DNA of 64,000 nucleotides from Flavimobilis soli. GTDB lineage: Bacteria; Actinomycetota; Actinomycetes; Actinomycetales; Cellulomonadaceae. The position numbers and the translations under genes are program-made. Shown here piece after piece: positions 53,705 through 62,665 of this stretch (positions are counted from its first letter, which is position 1; each line of letters begins with the position of its first letter). The stretch spans positions 2,728,001 to 2,792,000 of the forward strand of contig NZ_PDJH01000001.1 of the NCBI RefSeq assembly GCF_002564025.1. The letters are read 5' to 3'. The notes beneath the pieces are model-generated. The model did no database searches, was not told the DNA's origin, and was given only the letters and a program-made list of their open reading frames with translations.

Positions 53705-54091
53705 GTGCGCACGATCCTCAATGTCGTCTGGCTCGTCTTCGCGGGCTTCTGGCTCGCGGTCGGCTACCTCGTCGCCGGGGTGATCTGCTGCCTGCTGATC
53801 GTCACGATCCCGTTCGGCATCGCCTCGTTCCGTATCGCCACCTATGTCCTGTGGCCGTTCGGCCGGACGGTCGTGCCCAAGCCGGGCGTACGTGTGGGCG
53901 CGACGATCGGGAACGTGATCTGGTTCGTCGTCGCCGGGTGGTGGCTCGCGCTCGAGCATCTCGTCACCGGCATCACGCTGTGCCTGACGATCATCGGCAT
54001 CCCGATGGGCATCGCCTGCTTCAAGCTGATCCCCGTGTCGCTCGTCCCGCTCGGCAAGGACATCGTGCCGACGGGCCGCGCCGGGTTCTGA
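53705..54091 (+). CDS. YccF-domain inner membrane protein
   Basis: 128 residues made of two copies of the YccF unit: NVVWLVFAGFWLAVGYLVAG with LLIVTIPFGIASFRIATYVL, and NVIWFVVAGWWLALEHLVTG with LTIIGIPMGIACFKLIPVSL. Each has two membrane helices and the conserved IP-x-G-I. GAGAGGACACTC precedes GTG 53705, 26 bases after the DUF2079 gene, so co-transcription is likely. Function unknown in the family. Confidence 0.9.
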   Translation: MRTILNVVWLVFAGFWLAVGYLVAGVICCLLIVTIPFGIASFRIATYVLWPFGRTVVPKPGVRVGATIGNVIWFVVAGWWLALEHLVTGITLCLTIIGIPMGIACFKLIPVSLVPLGKDIVPTGRAGF

Positions 54092-54106
54092 GCTGGCGCG
54101 GCAGGC

Positions 54107-54616
54107 CTAACGGCGCGCCTCCTGGCCTATCGGCGCCACGGCGGCGCCCGTCAGCGTGACGAGGTCGCCGGGCGCGAGGCTGAGGTCGAGCCCGCGTCGG
54201 CCGCCCGAGACGAGCACCGTCTCGTGCTCCAGCGCGCTCTCGTCGACGACCGTGCGCAGCTTCTGCCGCTGCCCGAGCGGGGAGATCCCGCCGACGACGT
54301 AGCCCGTCGCGCGCTCTGCCGCAGCGGGTTCAGCCATGACGGCCTTCTTCGCGCCGACCGCGTGCGCGAGCGCCTTGAGGTTGAGCTGCCCCGAGACGGG
54401 GACGACGCCGACGACGAGCGCGCCGTCGGCCACCGCGAGGAGCGTCTTGAAGACCCGCGCAGGGTCGACGCCGATCGCGTTCGCCGCCTCGAGCCCGTAG
54501 CCGAGGTCGCTGCGCGGGTCGTGCTCGTAGACGTGCACCGTGTGCGCGATCCCCGCCGCCTCGAGGGCCGCGATCGCCGGGGTCCCGCCGCGCGCCGCGG
54601 CCGACTTCTTCGCCAT
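54107..54616 (-). CDS. YbaK/EbsC-type Cys-tRNA(Pro)/aminoacyl-tRNA deacylase
   Basis: 169 residues. Hydrolyses mischarged Cys-tRNA(Pro). IAHTVHVYEHDPRSDLGYGL, DPARVFKTLLAVADGALVVG (conserved FKTL), GQLNLKALAHAVGAKKAVMA and TGYVVGGISPLGQRQKLRTV (GG-x-SP-x-G) are YbaK-like. TATCGT on the minus strand at 54624-54629, seven bases before the ATG, indicates a leaderless transcript. It is convergent with yccF, the stop codons being 15 bases apart. Confidence 0.92.
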   Translation of the reverse strand: MAKKSAAARGGTPAIAALEAAGIAHTVHVYEHDPRSDLGYGLEAANAIGVDPARVFKTLLAVADGALVVGVVPVSGQLNLKALAHAVGAKKAVMAEPAAAERATGYVVGGISPLGQRQKLRTVVDESALEHETVLVSGGRRGLDLSLAPGDLVTLTGAAVAPIGQEARR

Positions 54617-54623
54617 GCGGCCG

Positions 54624-54629
54624 ACGATA
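54624..54629 (-). promoter_or_regulatory. -10 box of a probable leaderless promoter for the YbaK-like gene
   Basis: TATCGT on the minus strand, seven bases before ATG 54616, with no Shine-Dalgarno sequence. Confidence 0.45.
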
Positions 54630-54670
54630 ACCGTTCGAGGCTCCGGTGCCGGACGTGGTTTCATGGCGAG

Positions 54671-55288
54671 ATGCCGCTGCCTGGAACCCCCCGATTCCCC
54701 GACGACGTCCCGACCCTCACCGCCGGGGACGTGACGCTCCGCGTGCACCGCGCGGAGGACGCACCGGACGCCGTCGTGCAGTGCACGGACCCCGTCTCGG
54801 TCCGGTGGACCACCGTGCCGCACCCGTACGACCTCGAGATGGCGAAGGGCTGGCTCGGGCAGGTCGTCCCGGGCGGTTGGGAGTCGGGGAGCGAGCACGC
54901 GTTCGCGATCGAGACGACGCACCCCGACGGCGTGCGCCGCTTCTCCGGCACGGTCTCGCTGCGCGACGCCGGCCCGGGGCGCGGCGAGATCGCGTTCGGC
55001 GCGCACCCCGACGTCCGCGGGCGCGGTGTCATGACGACCGCCGTCGACCTGCTGATGCGCTACGCGTTCGACACGCTCGGCCTGCGTGTCCTCGTCTGGT
55101 ACGCGAACGTCGGCAACGTCGGCTCGCGCCGTGTCGCCTGGAAGAGCGGCTTCACGTTCGGCGGCACGATGCACGCATGGCTCGACCACCGCGGCGAGAC
55201 GACCGACGCGTGGGTCGCGACGCGGCACCGCGACGACCCGGCCGGGCCACGAGGCCCGTGGGACGACGGCTCGGGCCAGTCGGCCTGA
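54671..55288 (+). CDS. GNAT-family N-acetyltransferase
   Basis: 205 residues, RimJ/RimL-like. DDVPTLTAGDVTLRVHRAED at the start, GEIAFGAHPDVRGRGVMTTA as the acetyl-CoA loop and GNVGSRRVAWKSGFTFGGTM are family motifs. Substrate unknown. The ATG at 54671 is supported by homology length; TTTCAT at 54659-54664 would make it leaderless, a weaker case than the others. Divergent from the YbaK-like gene and convergent with the helicase gene. Confidence 0.82.
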   Translation: MPLPGTPRFPDDVPTLTAGDVTLRVHRAEDAPDAVVQCTDPVSVRWTTVPHPYDLEMAKGWLGQVVPGGWESGSEHAFAIETTHPDGVRRFSGTVSLRDAGPGRGEIAFGAHPDVRGRGVMTTAVDLLMRYAFDTLGLRVLVWYANVGNVGSRRVAWKSGFTFGGTMHAWLDHRGETTDAWVATRHRDDPAGPRGPWDDGSGQSA

Positions 55289-55318
55289 TCCCAGCGACGC
55301 ATGCGCGGGCGTGCACCG

Positions 55319-57937
55319 TCAGAGCGTGCCCACCTCGGTCACCTGGAGCACGACCTCACCGGCTTCGTCCGACGCGTCGAGGTCGACGACGGCGCGGATG
55401 TGCCACGCCCGGTCGCCGTCCGGGTCGTCGAGGACCTGCCGGACAGCCCAGCGGCGCGGGTCTCCGTCGACCTGCTCGGTGATCTCCACGAGCTTCGGCG
55501 ACCGTGCCGCGCCGGTGATGCCGATCGCGTCGTCGCCGTACTCCTCGAACATCGGGTCGAGCGCGTCCGCCCACGCGTCGGCGTCCCAGCCGGCTGCGGC
55601 GTCGAGCGCGCCGAGCGTCGAGTACGCCTCGCGCGACGCCAGCTCGACGCGGCGGAACATGGCGTTGCGGACGAGCACGCGGAACGAGCGGACGTTGCCC
55701 GTGACGGGACGCGCGGGCGCCTCCGCGCCGGTGCCCGAGAGGGGGCCATCGCCGGTGAGCGTGTCCGCGTCGTCGTCGACCGGGTTGGCGAGCCGCTCCC
55801 ACTCGTCGAGCAGGCTCGAGTCCGTGCCGTGCACGACCTCGCCGAGCCACTCGACGAGCTCCTCGACCTCCTCGGTGCGGTGCTCGGCGGCGACCGTCTG
55901 CCGCAGCGTGCGGTACGCGTCAGCGAGGTAGCGCAGGAGCACGCCCTCGGTGCGGTCCAGCTGGTAGCGCGACACGAACTCCGAGAACGTCTGCGCCCGC
56001 TCGATCATGTCCCGCACGACCGACTTCGGGCTCAGCTCCTGGTCCGCGACCCACGGGTTGCCCTTCTTGTACGCCGCGAACGCGGGCACGAGCAGGTCCT
56101 CGAGCGGCTTGGGCCACGAGACCTCCTCGAGCATCGCCATCCGCTCCTCGTACTCGTAGCCCTCTGCCTTGAGCGCGCCGATCGCCTCGCCCCGGGCCGC
56201 CCGCTCCTGCGCGTACAGTACCTGCCGCGGGTCCGAGAGCGTCGCCTCGACGATCGAGACGACGTCGAGCGCGTGAGTCGGGGAGTCGACGTCGAGCAGC
56301 TCCTGAGCGGCGAGCGCGAACGGAGACAGCGGCTGGTTGAGCGCAAAGTCCCGCGGCAGGTCGACCGTGAGGCGCACCGTCGGGCGCGTGACGCCATCGG
56401 GCCCCGTCACGCGGGACTTCTCGACGATGCCCGCCTGCCGCAGGGAACGGTAGATGCGGAACACCTGGCGCACGTGCCGCGCCTTCGCTGCCTCCGCGTC
56501 GTGGTTGGCGGTGAGCAGGTGGCGCATCGCCGTGATCGCGGCGGTCCCGTCGTCGTCCCGCTCGGCGCGGGCCAGCACGTTGAGGACCATCGCGTGGTTG
56601 ACCGTGAAGTGGCTCGTGAGCGGCTCCGGATCGGCGTCGCGCAAGCGCTCGAACGTCTTGTCGGTCCAGTTGACCGACCCTTCCGGGGCCTTCTTGCGGA
56701 CGATCTTCTTGAGCTTCTTCGGGTCGTCGCCCGCCTTGGCGAGCAGCTTGCGGTTCTCGATGACGTGCTCGGGCGCCATGACCAGCACGTCGCCGACGGT
56801 GTCGAAGCCGGCACGCCCGGCACGCCCGGCGATCTGGTGGAACTCGCGCGCCGTGAGGTGGCGCATGCGCTCGCCGTCGTACTTCACGAGGGAGGTGAAA
56901 AGCACGGTGCGGATCGGCACGTTGATGCCGACGCCGAGCGTGTCCGTCCCGCACACGACCTTGAGCAGGCCCTGCTGCGTGAGGCGCTCGACGACGCGGC
57001 GGTACTTCGGCAGCATTCCCGCGTGGTGCACGCCGATGCCGGCACGCAAGAACTTGCTGAGCACCCGGCCGAAGCCGGACGAGAACCGGAAGTCTCCGAG
57101 CTCCGTGGCGATCGCGTCGCGCTCCGCGCGCGTCGCGACATTCATGGAGAGCAGGGCCTGCGCTCGGTCGACGGCGTCCTTCTGCGTGAAGTGCACGATG
57201 TAGACGGGCGCGCGGTGGGTCTGCACGAGCTCCTCGATGACGTCGCCGAGCGGCTCGACGACGTACTCGAAGCTGAGCGGCACGGGACGCTCGGCACCCG
57301 TGACGAGCGCGACCGGACGACGCGTGCGCTTCTCGATGTCCTCGACGAAGAACGACGTGTCACCGAGCGTCGCGCTCATCAGCAGGAACTGGGTGTCGGG
57401 CAGCTCGAGGAGCGGCACCTGCCACGCCCAGCCGCGCTGCGGGTCGGCGTAGAAGTGGAACTCGTCCATGACGACCTGGGAGATCGCGTCCTGGCCGGAG
57501 CGCGTGCCGCCGTCGCGCAGCGCGATGTTCGCGAGGATCTCCGCCGTGCAGCAGATGATCGGCGCCTCCGGGTTCACCGCAGAGTCGCCCGTCATCATGC
57601 CGACGTTCTCGGAGCCGAACACGTCGACGAGCGCGAAGAACTTCTCGCTCACGAGCGCCTTGAGCGGCGCCGTGTAGTAGGTCCGCCCGCCCGTGCCCGC
57701 GCGGAACGCGGCGAGGGCCGCGAAGTGCGCGCCCATCGCGACGAGCGACTTGCCCGACCCGGTCGGCGTCGACAGGATCACGTGCGATCCCGAGACAAGC
57801 TCCATGAGCGCCTCGGACTGCGCCGGGTACAGCGCGAGCCCTCGTCCGGCCGTCCACTCCTCGAACGCCTCGAACAGGTCGTCAGCGTCGGTCGAGTCGG
57901 GGAGGGCAGCGGTCAGGCTCGCGGTGTGGATGCTCAT
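55319..57937 (-). CDS. Ski2/Mtr4-like DEAD/DEAH-box helicase with DUF3516-type C-terminus
   Basis: 872 residues. RecA1: YPAQSEALMELVSG (Q-like), ILSTPTGSGKSLVAMGAHFA (motif I), VVMDEFHFYADPQRGWAW (motif II, DEFH instead of DEAH) and LLMSATLGD (III). RecA2: GVHHAGMLPKYRRVVERLTQ, VVCGTDTLGVGINVPIRTVL and FHQIAGRAGRAGFDTVGDVL (VI). The remaining 450 residues are the DUF3516-like region, with a long accessory part ending in an NTF2-like WADALDPMFEEYGDDAIGI. Probably an RNA helicase in RNA decay or ribosome assembly. It is encoded 51 bases downstream of an unknown membrane protein on the same strand. Confidence 0.92.
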   Translation of the reverse strand: MSIHTASLTAALPDSTDADDLFEAFEEWTAGRGLALYPAQSEALMELVSGSHVILSTPTGSGKSLVAMGAHFAALAAFRAGTGGRTYYTAPLKALVSEKFFALVDVFGSENVGMMTGDSAVNPEAPIICCTAEILANIALRDGGTRSGQDAISQVVMDEFHFYADPQRGWAWQVPLLELPDTQFLLMSATLGDTSFFVEDIEKRTRRPVALVTGAERPVPLSFEYVVEPLGDVIEELVQTHRAPVYIVHFTQKDAVDRAQALLSMNVATRAERDAIATELGDFRFSSGFGRVLSKFLRAGIGVHHAGMLPKYRRVVERLTQQGLLKVVCGTDTLGVGINVPIRTVLFTSLVKYDGERMRHLTAREFHQIAGRAGRAGFDTVGDVLVMAPEHVIENRKLLAKAGDDPKKLKKIVRKKAPEGSVNWTDKTFERLRDADPEPLTSHFTVNHAMVLNVLARAERDDDGTAAITAMRHLLTANHDAEAAKARHVRQVFRIYRSLRQAGIVEKSRVTGPDGVTRPTVRLTVDLPRDFALNQPLSPFALAAQELLDVDSPTHALDVVSIVEATLSDPRQVLYAQERAARGEAIGALKAEGYEYEERMAMLEEVSWPKPLEDLLVPAFAAYKKGNPWVADQELSPKSVVRDMIERAQTFSEFVSRYQLDRTEGVLLRYLADAYRTLRQTVAAEHRTEEVEELVEWLGEVVHGTDSSLLDEWERLANPVDDDADTLTGDGPLSGTGAEAPARPVTGNVRSFRVLVRNAMFRRVELASREAYSTLGALDAAAGWDADAWADALDPMFEEYGDDAIGITGAARSPKLVEITEQVDGDPRRWAVRQVLDDPDGDRAWHIRAVVDLDASDEAGEVVLQVTEVGTL

Positions 57938-57988
57938 CGTGGCTCCATCGTCTCAGGCATGAGCACCCTCGCGCTCACGGGTCCCCGG

Positions 57989-58942
57989 TCAGGCCGCCGG
58001 GCGCGGACGCGCCTTCGCCCGCAGACGCAGCAGGAGGACGCCGTTGGCGAGGTCGGGGACGGCGTCGAGCAGCACGAGCGCGCCGGCCGCCCACAGCGGC
58101 CACACGACGCCGCCGATCGAGACGCCGGACGCTGCCGCGACGCACAGCGCGGCGCCGACCGCAGCCTCCGCCGCGGAAACGGCGACGAGCACACCCGGAC
58201 GGTGCCACAGCCACCTGCGGTAGCGCGCGTACCTGCCGTCGCCCTGCGGTTCCTCGGTCAGGATCGCGTAGATGCCGCGCGAGATCGCACCGCCCGCGCT
58301 GCTCTCGGGCTCGACCTGCTCCGCACCCGGCGCGGTGAGCCAGCGGCCCGGCGCCGCAGACGGCTCCTGGTCCACGTCCTCGACCAGCTCGGCGAGCCCC
58401 GCCGGAATACCGAGGGCGGCAGCGGCGTCGGCGAGGAGAGTCTCGGGGACGAGCGGCAGGCTCTCGAGCGCCGCGCGGCTGGCAGCATCGACGCGTCCCG
58501 TCTCGGGGACGTCCCGGTACCCGGTGCTGCCCAGCTCGGCGGCGAGACGTGACGCGGGCGTGCCCGCGGGATCGTCGAGGACCGACGTCGTGCGCGGGCC
58601 CACGCCCACCTGGCCAGTGACCGGGGCGAGGCGCCGACGGTCATACCACCGGACCTGGCGCGCGACGTCCTCGAACGCCGGGCCCGGCTGCAGGTCCCCA
58701 GCCGAGCTGATCAGGACTCGCTCGTCCTCCCCGGCGGCGAGCACCGCGACCACGCAGCCGTCCCCGCTGGCGGAGCCGTCGACGACGGCCGCGACGACAC
58801 GTCCCCCGCGCAGGACGTCGACGACCTCGTCGATGCGCACCGGGCCGTCAGGACGTGGCCGCACGCGCAGCTCGATCGTCGAGTGATCAGGGATCCGGGC
58901 GTCGTCGTCGGACGGGGAACGGGTGGTGGCGTGAGTGCTCAT
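57989..58942 (-). CDS. Hypothetical protein with two C-terminal membrane helices
   Basis: 317 residues; no family recognised. The N-terminal 100 residues look like a soluble alpha/beta domain (TIELRVRPRPDGPVRIDEVV, CVVAVLAAGEDERVLISSAG). A middle acidic, Ala-rich helical region follows (ETLLADAAAALGIPAGLAEL). The C-terminus has two hydrophobic helices (VLVAVSAAEAAVGAALCVAA, GVVWPLWAAGALVLLDAVPD). CCGGAGGACAG precedes ATG 58942. Located upstream of the helicase on the same strand, so probably one operon. Confidence 0.7.
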   Translation of the reverse strand: MSTHATTRSPSDDDARIPDHSTIELRVRPRPDGPVRIDEVVDVLRGGRVVAAVVDGSASGDGCVVAVLAAGEDERVLISSAGDLQPGPAFEDVARQVRWYDRRRLAPVTGQVGVGPRTTSVLDDPAGTPASRLAAELGSTGYRDVPETGRVDAASRAALESLPLVPETLLADAAAALGIPAGLAELVEDVDQEPSAAPGRWLTAPGAEQVEPESSAGGAISRGIYAILTEEPQGDGRYARYRRWLWHRPGVLVAVSAAEAAVGAALCVAAASGVSIGGVVWPLWAAGALVLLDAVPDLANGVLLLRLRAKARPRPAA

Positions 58943-59030
58943 CTGTCCTCCGGGGTCGGGACGAAGGCACCATCATGCCTGAGCAGACCACCAGGTCGCG
59001 GGGCCTGCCGGACGGTGCTAGCAAGGACGC

Positions 59031-59561
59031 ATGGTGCAGCTCTTGACGGTCGGCCACGGCACGCTCGACCGGGCGGGGCTCGGCGAGCTGCTTCGTGCGG
59101 CCGGTGTGGCCGGGCTCGTCGACGTCCGGCGCTTCCCGGGTTCGCGACGCAGCCTCGACGTGGCGCGGGACGTGCTGCCGGCGTGGCTTCCCGACGAAGG
59201 GGTGTCGTATCGGTGGGACGAGCGCCTCGGCGGTCGCCGCCGCATCCCGCCGGGGGAGGAGCGGCGCGACACGTGGTGGCGTGTCGAGGCGTTCCGCGCC
59301 TACTCCGCCTGGACGCGCACTCCCGAGTTCGGCGAGGCGCTCACCGAGCTGCTTGACGACGCGGCCGCGCGCACGGTCGTGATCATGTGCAGCGAGTCGG
59401 TCTGGTGGCGCTGCCACCGGCGCGTCATCTCGGACGTCGCCGTGCTCGCCCGCGGGGTGGAGGTGCGCCACCTGATGCACGACGGCCGCCTCGTCGACCA
59501 CGTCCCTGCGGAAGGCGCACGGCTCGACCGCGGCGGGGTCGTCTGGGACGGGCCTGCCTGA
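59031..59561 (+). CDS. DUF488-family protein
   Basis: 176 residues. The family's N-terminal LLTVGHGTLDRAGLGELLRA, VDVRRFPGSRRSLDVARDVL and the Cys-containing MCSESVWWRCHRRVISDVAV (C-x-E...CHR) are all present. Members are small cytoplasmic proteins of unknown function, sometimes suggested to be nucleic-acid or redox related. AAGGACGC lies before ATG 59031. Divergent from the unknown membrane-protein gene. Confidence 0.88.
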   Translation: MVQLLTVGHGTLDRAGLGELLRAAGVAGLVDVRRFPGSRRSLDVARDVLPAWLPDEGVSYRWDERLGGRRRIPPGEERRDTWWRVEAFRAYSAWTRTPEFGEALTELLDDAAARTVVIMCSESVWWRCHRRVISDVAVLARGVEVRHLMHDGRLVDHVPAEGARLDRGGVVWDGPA

Positions 59562-59605
59562 GCGGAGCCAGGATGTCCCGACCGGTTCATCCGGGGGACG
59601 CCCCG

Positions 59606-59626
59606 CAGACGATCTGCAGACATCTG
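59606..59626. promoter_or_regulatory. Paired CAGA-TCTG palindromes upstream of the ABC operon
   Basis: CAGACGATCTG (59606-59616) and CAGACATCTG (59617-59626): two adjacent inverted repeats, 66 bases before the binding-protein start. A candidate operator for an unidentified regulator. Confidence 0.4.
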
Positions 59627-59691
59627 CCCAGGTCAAGGTCTCGGTGACGGTCCGGACGGACCCCTCCCGAGCCTTGAAGGACGACGATCCC

Positions 59692-60840
59692 ATGTCAGTG
59701 CACAGCCGCTGGACGGCCACCGCTCTCGCCGCCACGATGACTCTCGCCCTCGCCGCGTGCGGCACCGGCGCCGCTGCAGACAGCCCTGCCACGTCCGCGT
59801 CAGGTGGCGCGTCGAAGGCCGCGACCGCCCAGACCGCCGCCGACCTCGGCGGCCTCGACGCACTCGTCGCGGCAGCGAAGGCCGAGGGGCAGATCAACGT
59901 GATCGCGCTCCCGGACGACTGGGCCAACTACGGCGCCGTCAAGGCCGGCTTCCAGAAGAAGTACGGGATCACGGTCAACTCGATCCTCCCGGACGCCTCC
60001 TCAAAGGAGGAGATCGCGGCTGCCGAGGCGAACAAGGGCACCGACCAGGCGCCTGACGTCTTCGACTTGGGTACGAACGTCGCACTCGAGTCGACCGCCT
60101 ACTTCGCGCCCTACAAGGTCGAGGCGTGGGAGAAGATCCCCGCCGAGAACAAGGACGCCTCGGGCCTGTGGGTCAACGACTACACCGGCATCATGAGCGT
60201 CGGCTACAACGCGACGAAGTACGGCGAGATCACCTCGCTCGACCAGCTGACCGACGAGAAGTTCCGCGGAGCGGTCGCGCTCAACGGCAAGCCTGCAGAG
60301 GCGGGGGCCGCGTTCAACGGCTTCCTCATGGCCAATGCTGCGAAGGGCGGCACGTTCGACGACCTGCAGCCGGGGCTCGACTTCTTCGCGAGCCTCGCCG
60401 AGGCGGGCACGCTCAACGTCAAGGACGTGACGGCCGGCACCGTCGACGCAGGCGAGCACGGCGTCGTCATGGATTGGTCCTACAACCAGCTCTCGACGCA
60501 GGCGCGCCTCGCCGAGAAGGGCGTCGAGTGGAAGGTGTTCGTCCCCGAGGGCGGCGAGATCGCATCGTTCTACAACCAGGCCATCAACAAGGACGCGCCG
60601 CACCCGGCGGCCGCACGCCTGTGGCAGGAGTACCTGTTCTCGCCTGAGGCCCAGAACCTGTGGCTCGCCGGGGGCGCCCGCCCCGTGCTGTTCGACGCGC
60701 TCGAGGCTGACGGAACTCTCGACGCGGCCGCGGCCGGCTCGCTCCCCGAGGTGTCCGGTACTCCGCAGACGCCGACGATCGAGCAGGCCGAGAAGGCCAA
60801 CGCCGTCCTCGCGCAGAGCTGGGAATCCACGGTCTCCTGA
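59692..60840 (+). CDS. ABC transporter substrate-binding lipoprotein (spermidine/Fe3+/phosphonate-type)
   Basis: 382 residues. Lipoprotein signal TATALAATMTLALAAC (Cys near 23), then a Ser/Ala linker. Type-2 binding fold: EGQINVIALPDDWANYGAVK, AAEANKGTDQAPDVFDLGTN, LWVNDYTGIMSVGYNATKYG, VVMDWSYNQLSTQARLAEKG and LWQEYLFSPEAQNLWLAGGA. The set resembles PotD/FbpA/2-aminoethylphosphonate-binding proteins; the ligand is unknown. GAAGGACGACGATCC precedes ATG 59692. Its stop overlaps the first permease start (TGATG). Confidence 0.88.
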   Translation: MSVHSRWTATALAATMTLALAACGTGAAADSPATSASGGASKAATAQTAADLGGLDALVAAAKAEGQINVIALPDDWANYGAVKAGFQKKYGITVNSILPDASSKEEIAAAEANKGTDQAPDVFDLGTNVALESTAYFAPYKVEAWEKIPAENKDASGLWVNDYTGIMSVGYNATKYGEITSLDQLTDEKFRGAVALNGKPAEAGAAFNGFLMANAAKGGTFDDLQPGLDFFASLAEAGTLNVKDVTAGTVDAGEHGVVMDWSYNQLSTQARLAEKGVEWKVFVPEGGEIASFYNQAINKDAPHPAAARLWQEYLFSPEAQNLWLAGGARPVLFDALEADGTLDAAAAGSLPEVSGTPQTPTIEQAEKANAVLAQSWESTVS

Positions 60841-61763
60841 TGGTGACTGCCACCGTGCCCGTCGGGCGCGCGCACACCGCGCGCCCCGCAGCTCCCGCTC
60901 GCGGCCGGGCCGTCGCCCGGCTGCGAGCGGGAGCGGGCCTCGCCCCCTTCTTCGGGTACACGGCCGTGTTCCTGCTGCTGCCGACGCTCATCGTGGTCGA
61001 CGGCGCCTTCCGAGGAGCCGACGGCGCGCTCACGCTCGACGGGCTGCGGGACGCTGCGACGGCCCGCACCGCGCAGGTGTTCTGGACCTCCACGTGGCTG
61101 TCCGCCGTCACGGCGGCGATCGGTACCGTCGTCGGCGGGGTGCTCGCCTACGCGCTGTCCACGGCGCCGGTCACGAGCGTCCCGCGGAAGGTGCTCACGG
61201 GCTTCTCCTCGGTCCTCGCGCAGTTCGGCGGGGTGATGCTCGCGTTCGCGTTCATCGCGACGCTCGGCACCAACGGCATGGTGACGCGGCTCGTGTACGA
61301 GCAGCTCGGACTACAGGTCCCGCCCGACCTGCTGTCGAGCATGACAGGCCTCGTCGTCGTGTACGCCTACTTCCAGGTGCCGCTCATGATCATCGTCTTC
61401 CTGCCGGCGCTCGACCGGCTGCGCCCGCAGTGGCGCGAGGCGACCGCCGTCATGGGCGGGACCACCGCGCAGTTCTGGCGCCGCGTCGCCGGGCCGATCC
61501 TCCTGCCCCAGGTCCTCGGGGCGTTCCTGCTGCTGTTCGCTAACGCGTTCTCGGCGTTCGCGACCGCGGCTGCCCTGATCTCGCAGCAGACGGTCCTCGT
61601 GCCGATGGCGATCGAGTCGGCGATCCGCAACGAGAACAACACGGGCATGGACTCGTACGCCCAGGTGCTCGCGCTCGGCATGGTCGTGGTCGTCGCCCTG
61701 GTCATGGGCGCGCACGCCCTCCTGCTGCGCCGAGCCGCCCGCTGGACGAAAGACGCACGATGA
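60840..61763 (+). CDS. ABC transporter permease 1 (PotB/FbpB-like)
   Basis: 307 residues, about six membrane helices after a basic N-terminus. FFGYTAVFLLLPTLIVVDGA, TAAIGTVVGGVLAYALSTAP and the EAA-type loop EATAVMGGTTAQFWRRVAGP (with the following ILLPQV) that docks on the ATPase are seen. Overlaps the binding-protein stop by one base and the second permease by four (ATGA). Forms the channel together with the next protein. Confidence 0.9.
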   Translation: MVTATVPVGRAHTARPAAPARGRAVARLRAGAGLAPFFGYTAVFLLLPTLIVVDGAFRGADGALTLDGLRDAATARTAQVFWTSTWLSAVTAAIGTVVGGVLAYALSTAPVTSVPRKVLTGFSSVLAQFGGVMLAFAFIATLGTNGMVTRLVYEQLGLQVPPDLLSSMTGLVVVYAYFQVPLMIIVFLPALDRLRPQWREATAVMGGTTAQFWRRVAGPILLPQVLGAFLLLFANAFSAFATAAALISQQTVLVPMAIESAIRNENNTGMDSYAQVLALGMVVVVALVMGAHALLLRRAARWTKDAR

Positions 61764-62665
61764 CCGCCCCCACGCTCACAGGTGGCACCTCGCACGCTGG
61801 CCGTGCCAGGCGACGTCAGGCCGTGCTGCGCCGCACCGTCCTCAGCGTCGGGACGGTCGCGATGCTCGTCCCGGTCGTCGCGCTGCTCGAGTACTCCGTG
61901 CGGTTCCCGCTCACAGGAGCCGTCGACCTCTCGGCATGGCGGAAGATCGTCGCGGGCCGCACGACCGAGTACCAGTCGCTTGCGCCGCTGTGGTCCGGCC
62001 TGACGAGCTCGCTGGTCATGTGCGCGCTGACGGTCGCGATCATGCTCGGCCTACTGCTGCCGACCATGGTGTGGGTGCGGCTGCGTGCGCCCCGGGCGGC
62101 TCGCACGCTCGAGCTCGTGTGCCTGCTGCCGCTGTCCATCCCCGCCGTCGTGCTCGTCGTCGGCCTCGCGCCCGTGTACCGCTTCATCGCAGGGACGCCG
62201 CTCGGCTCGTCTACCGTCTGGCTGTCGTTCGCCTACGTGATCCTCGTCCTGCCGTTCGCATTCCGGGCGCTCGACGCGGGCCTGCGGGCGATCGACCTCG
62301 TCACGCTCGCGGAGGCCGCCCGCACGCTCGGCGGCGGCTGGTCCCGGATCCTGCTGCGGGTCGTCGTGCCGAACCTCCGCCCGGCGATCGTGTCCTCGTC
62401 GTTCGTGACGGTCGCCGTCGTGCTCGGGGAGTTCACGGTCGCTCGGCTGCTCGCGCGCGAGAACCTCCAGACCGCCCTGTTCCAGGTGAACCTGTCCGAC
62501 AGCCAGGTCGCCGCCGCGATGGCGTTCGTGCTCCTGACCGGCACGACGGCGCTGCTCGTCACGCTCGAGCTGCTCGCCACACGCACCGCCCGCACCGCCC
62601 GTCCGCGCAGCGCCGAGCCGTCTCGGCCCGGCGTCGGGCGCGAACCTCGAGGAGCCCGTCGATGA
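61760..62665 (+). CDS. ABC transporter permease 2 (PotC-like)
   Basis: 301 residues. Hydrophobic helices such as SVGTVAMLVPVVALLEYSV, SSLVMCALTVAIMLGLLLPT and LLPLSIPAVVLVVGLAPVYR; the EAA loop is EAARTLGGGWSRILLRVVVP. The Arg/Pro-rich tail (TRTARTARPRSAEPSRPGVG) is cytoplasmic. Coupled on both sides by ATGA overlaps. Confidence 0.9.
   Translation: MTAPTLTGGTSHAGRARRRQAVLRRTVLSVGTVAMLVPVVALLEYSVRFPLTGAVDLSAWRKIVAGRTTEYQSLAPLWSGLTSSLVMCALTVAIMLGLLLPTMVWVRLRAPRAARTLELVCLLPLSIPAVVLVVGLAPVYRFIAGTPLGSSTVWLSFAYVILVLPFAFRALDAGLRAIDLVTLAEAARTLGGGWSRILLRVVVPNLRPAIVSSSFVTVAVVLGEFTVARLLARENLQTALFQVNLSDSQVAAAMAFVLLTGTTALLVTLELLATRTARTARPRSAEPSRPGVGREPRGARR

Noticed and set aside
55301..58552. 1083-residue plus-strand frame antisense to the helicase
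   Set aside because: Low-complexity Arg/Val/Asp composition typical of a shadow frame. The helicase motifs on the other strand are unambiguous.
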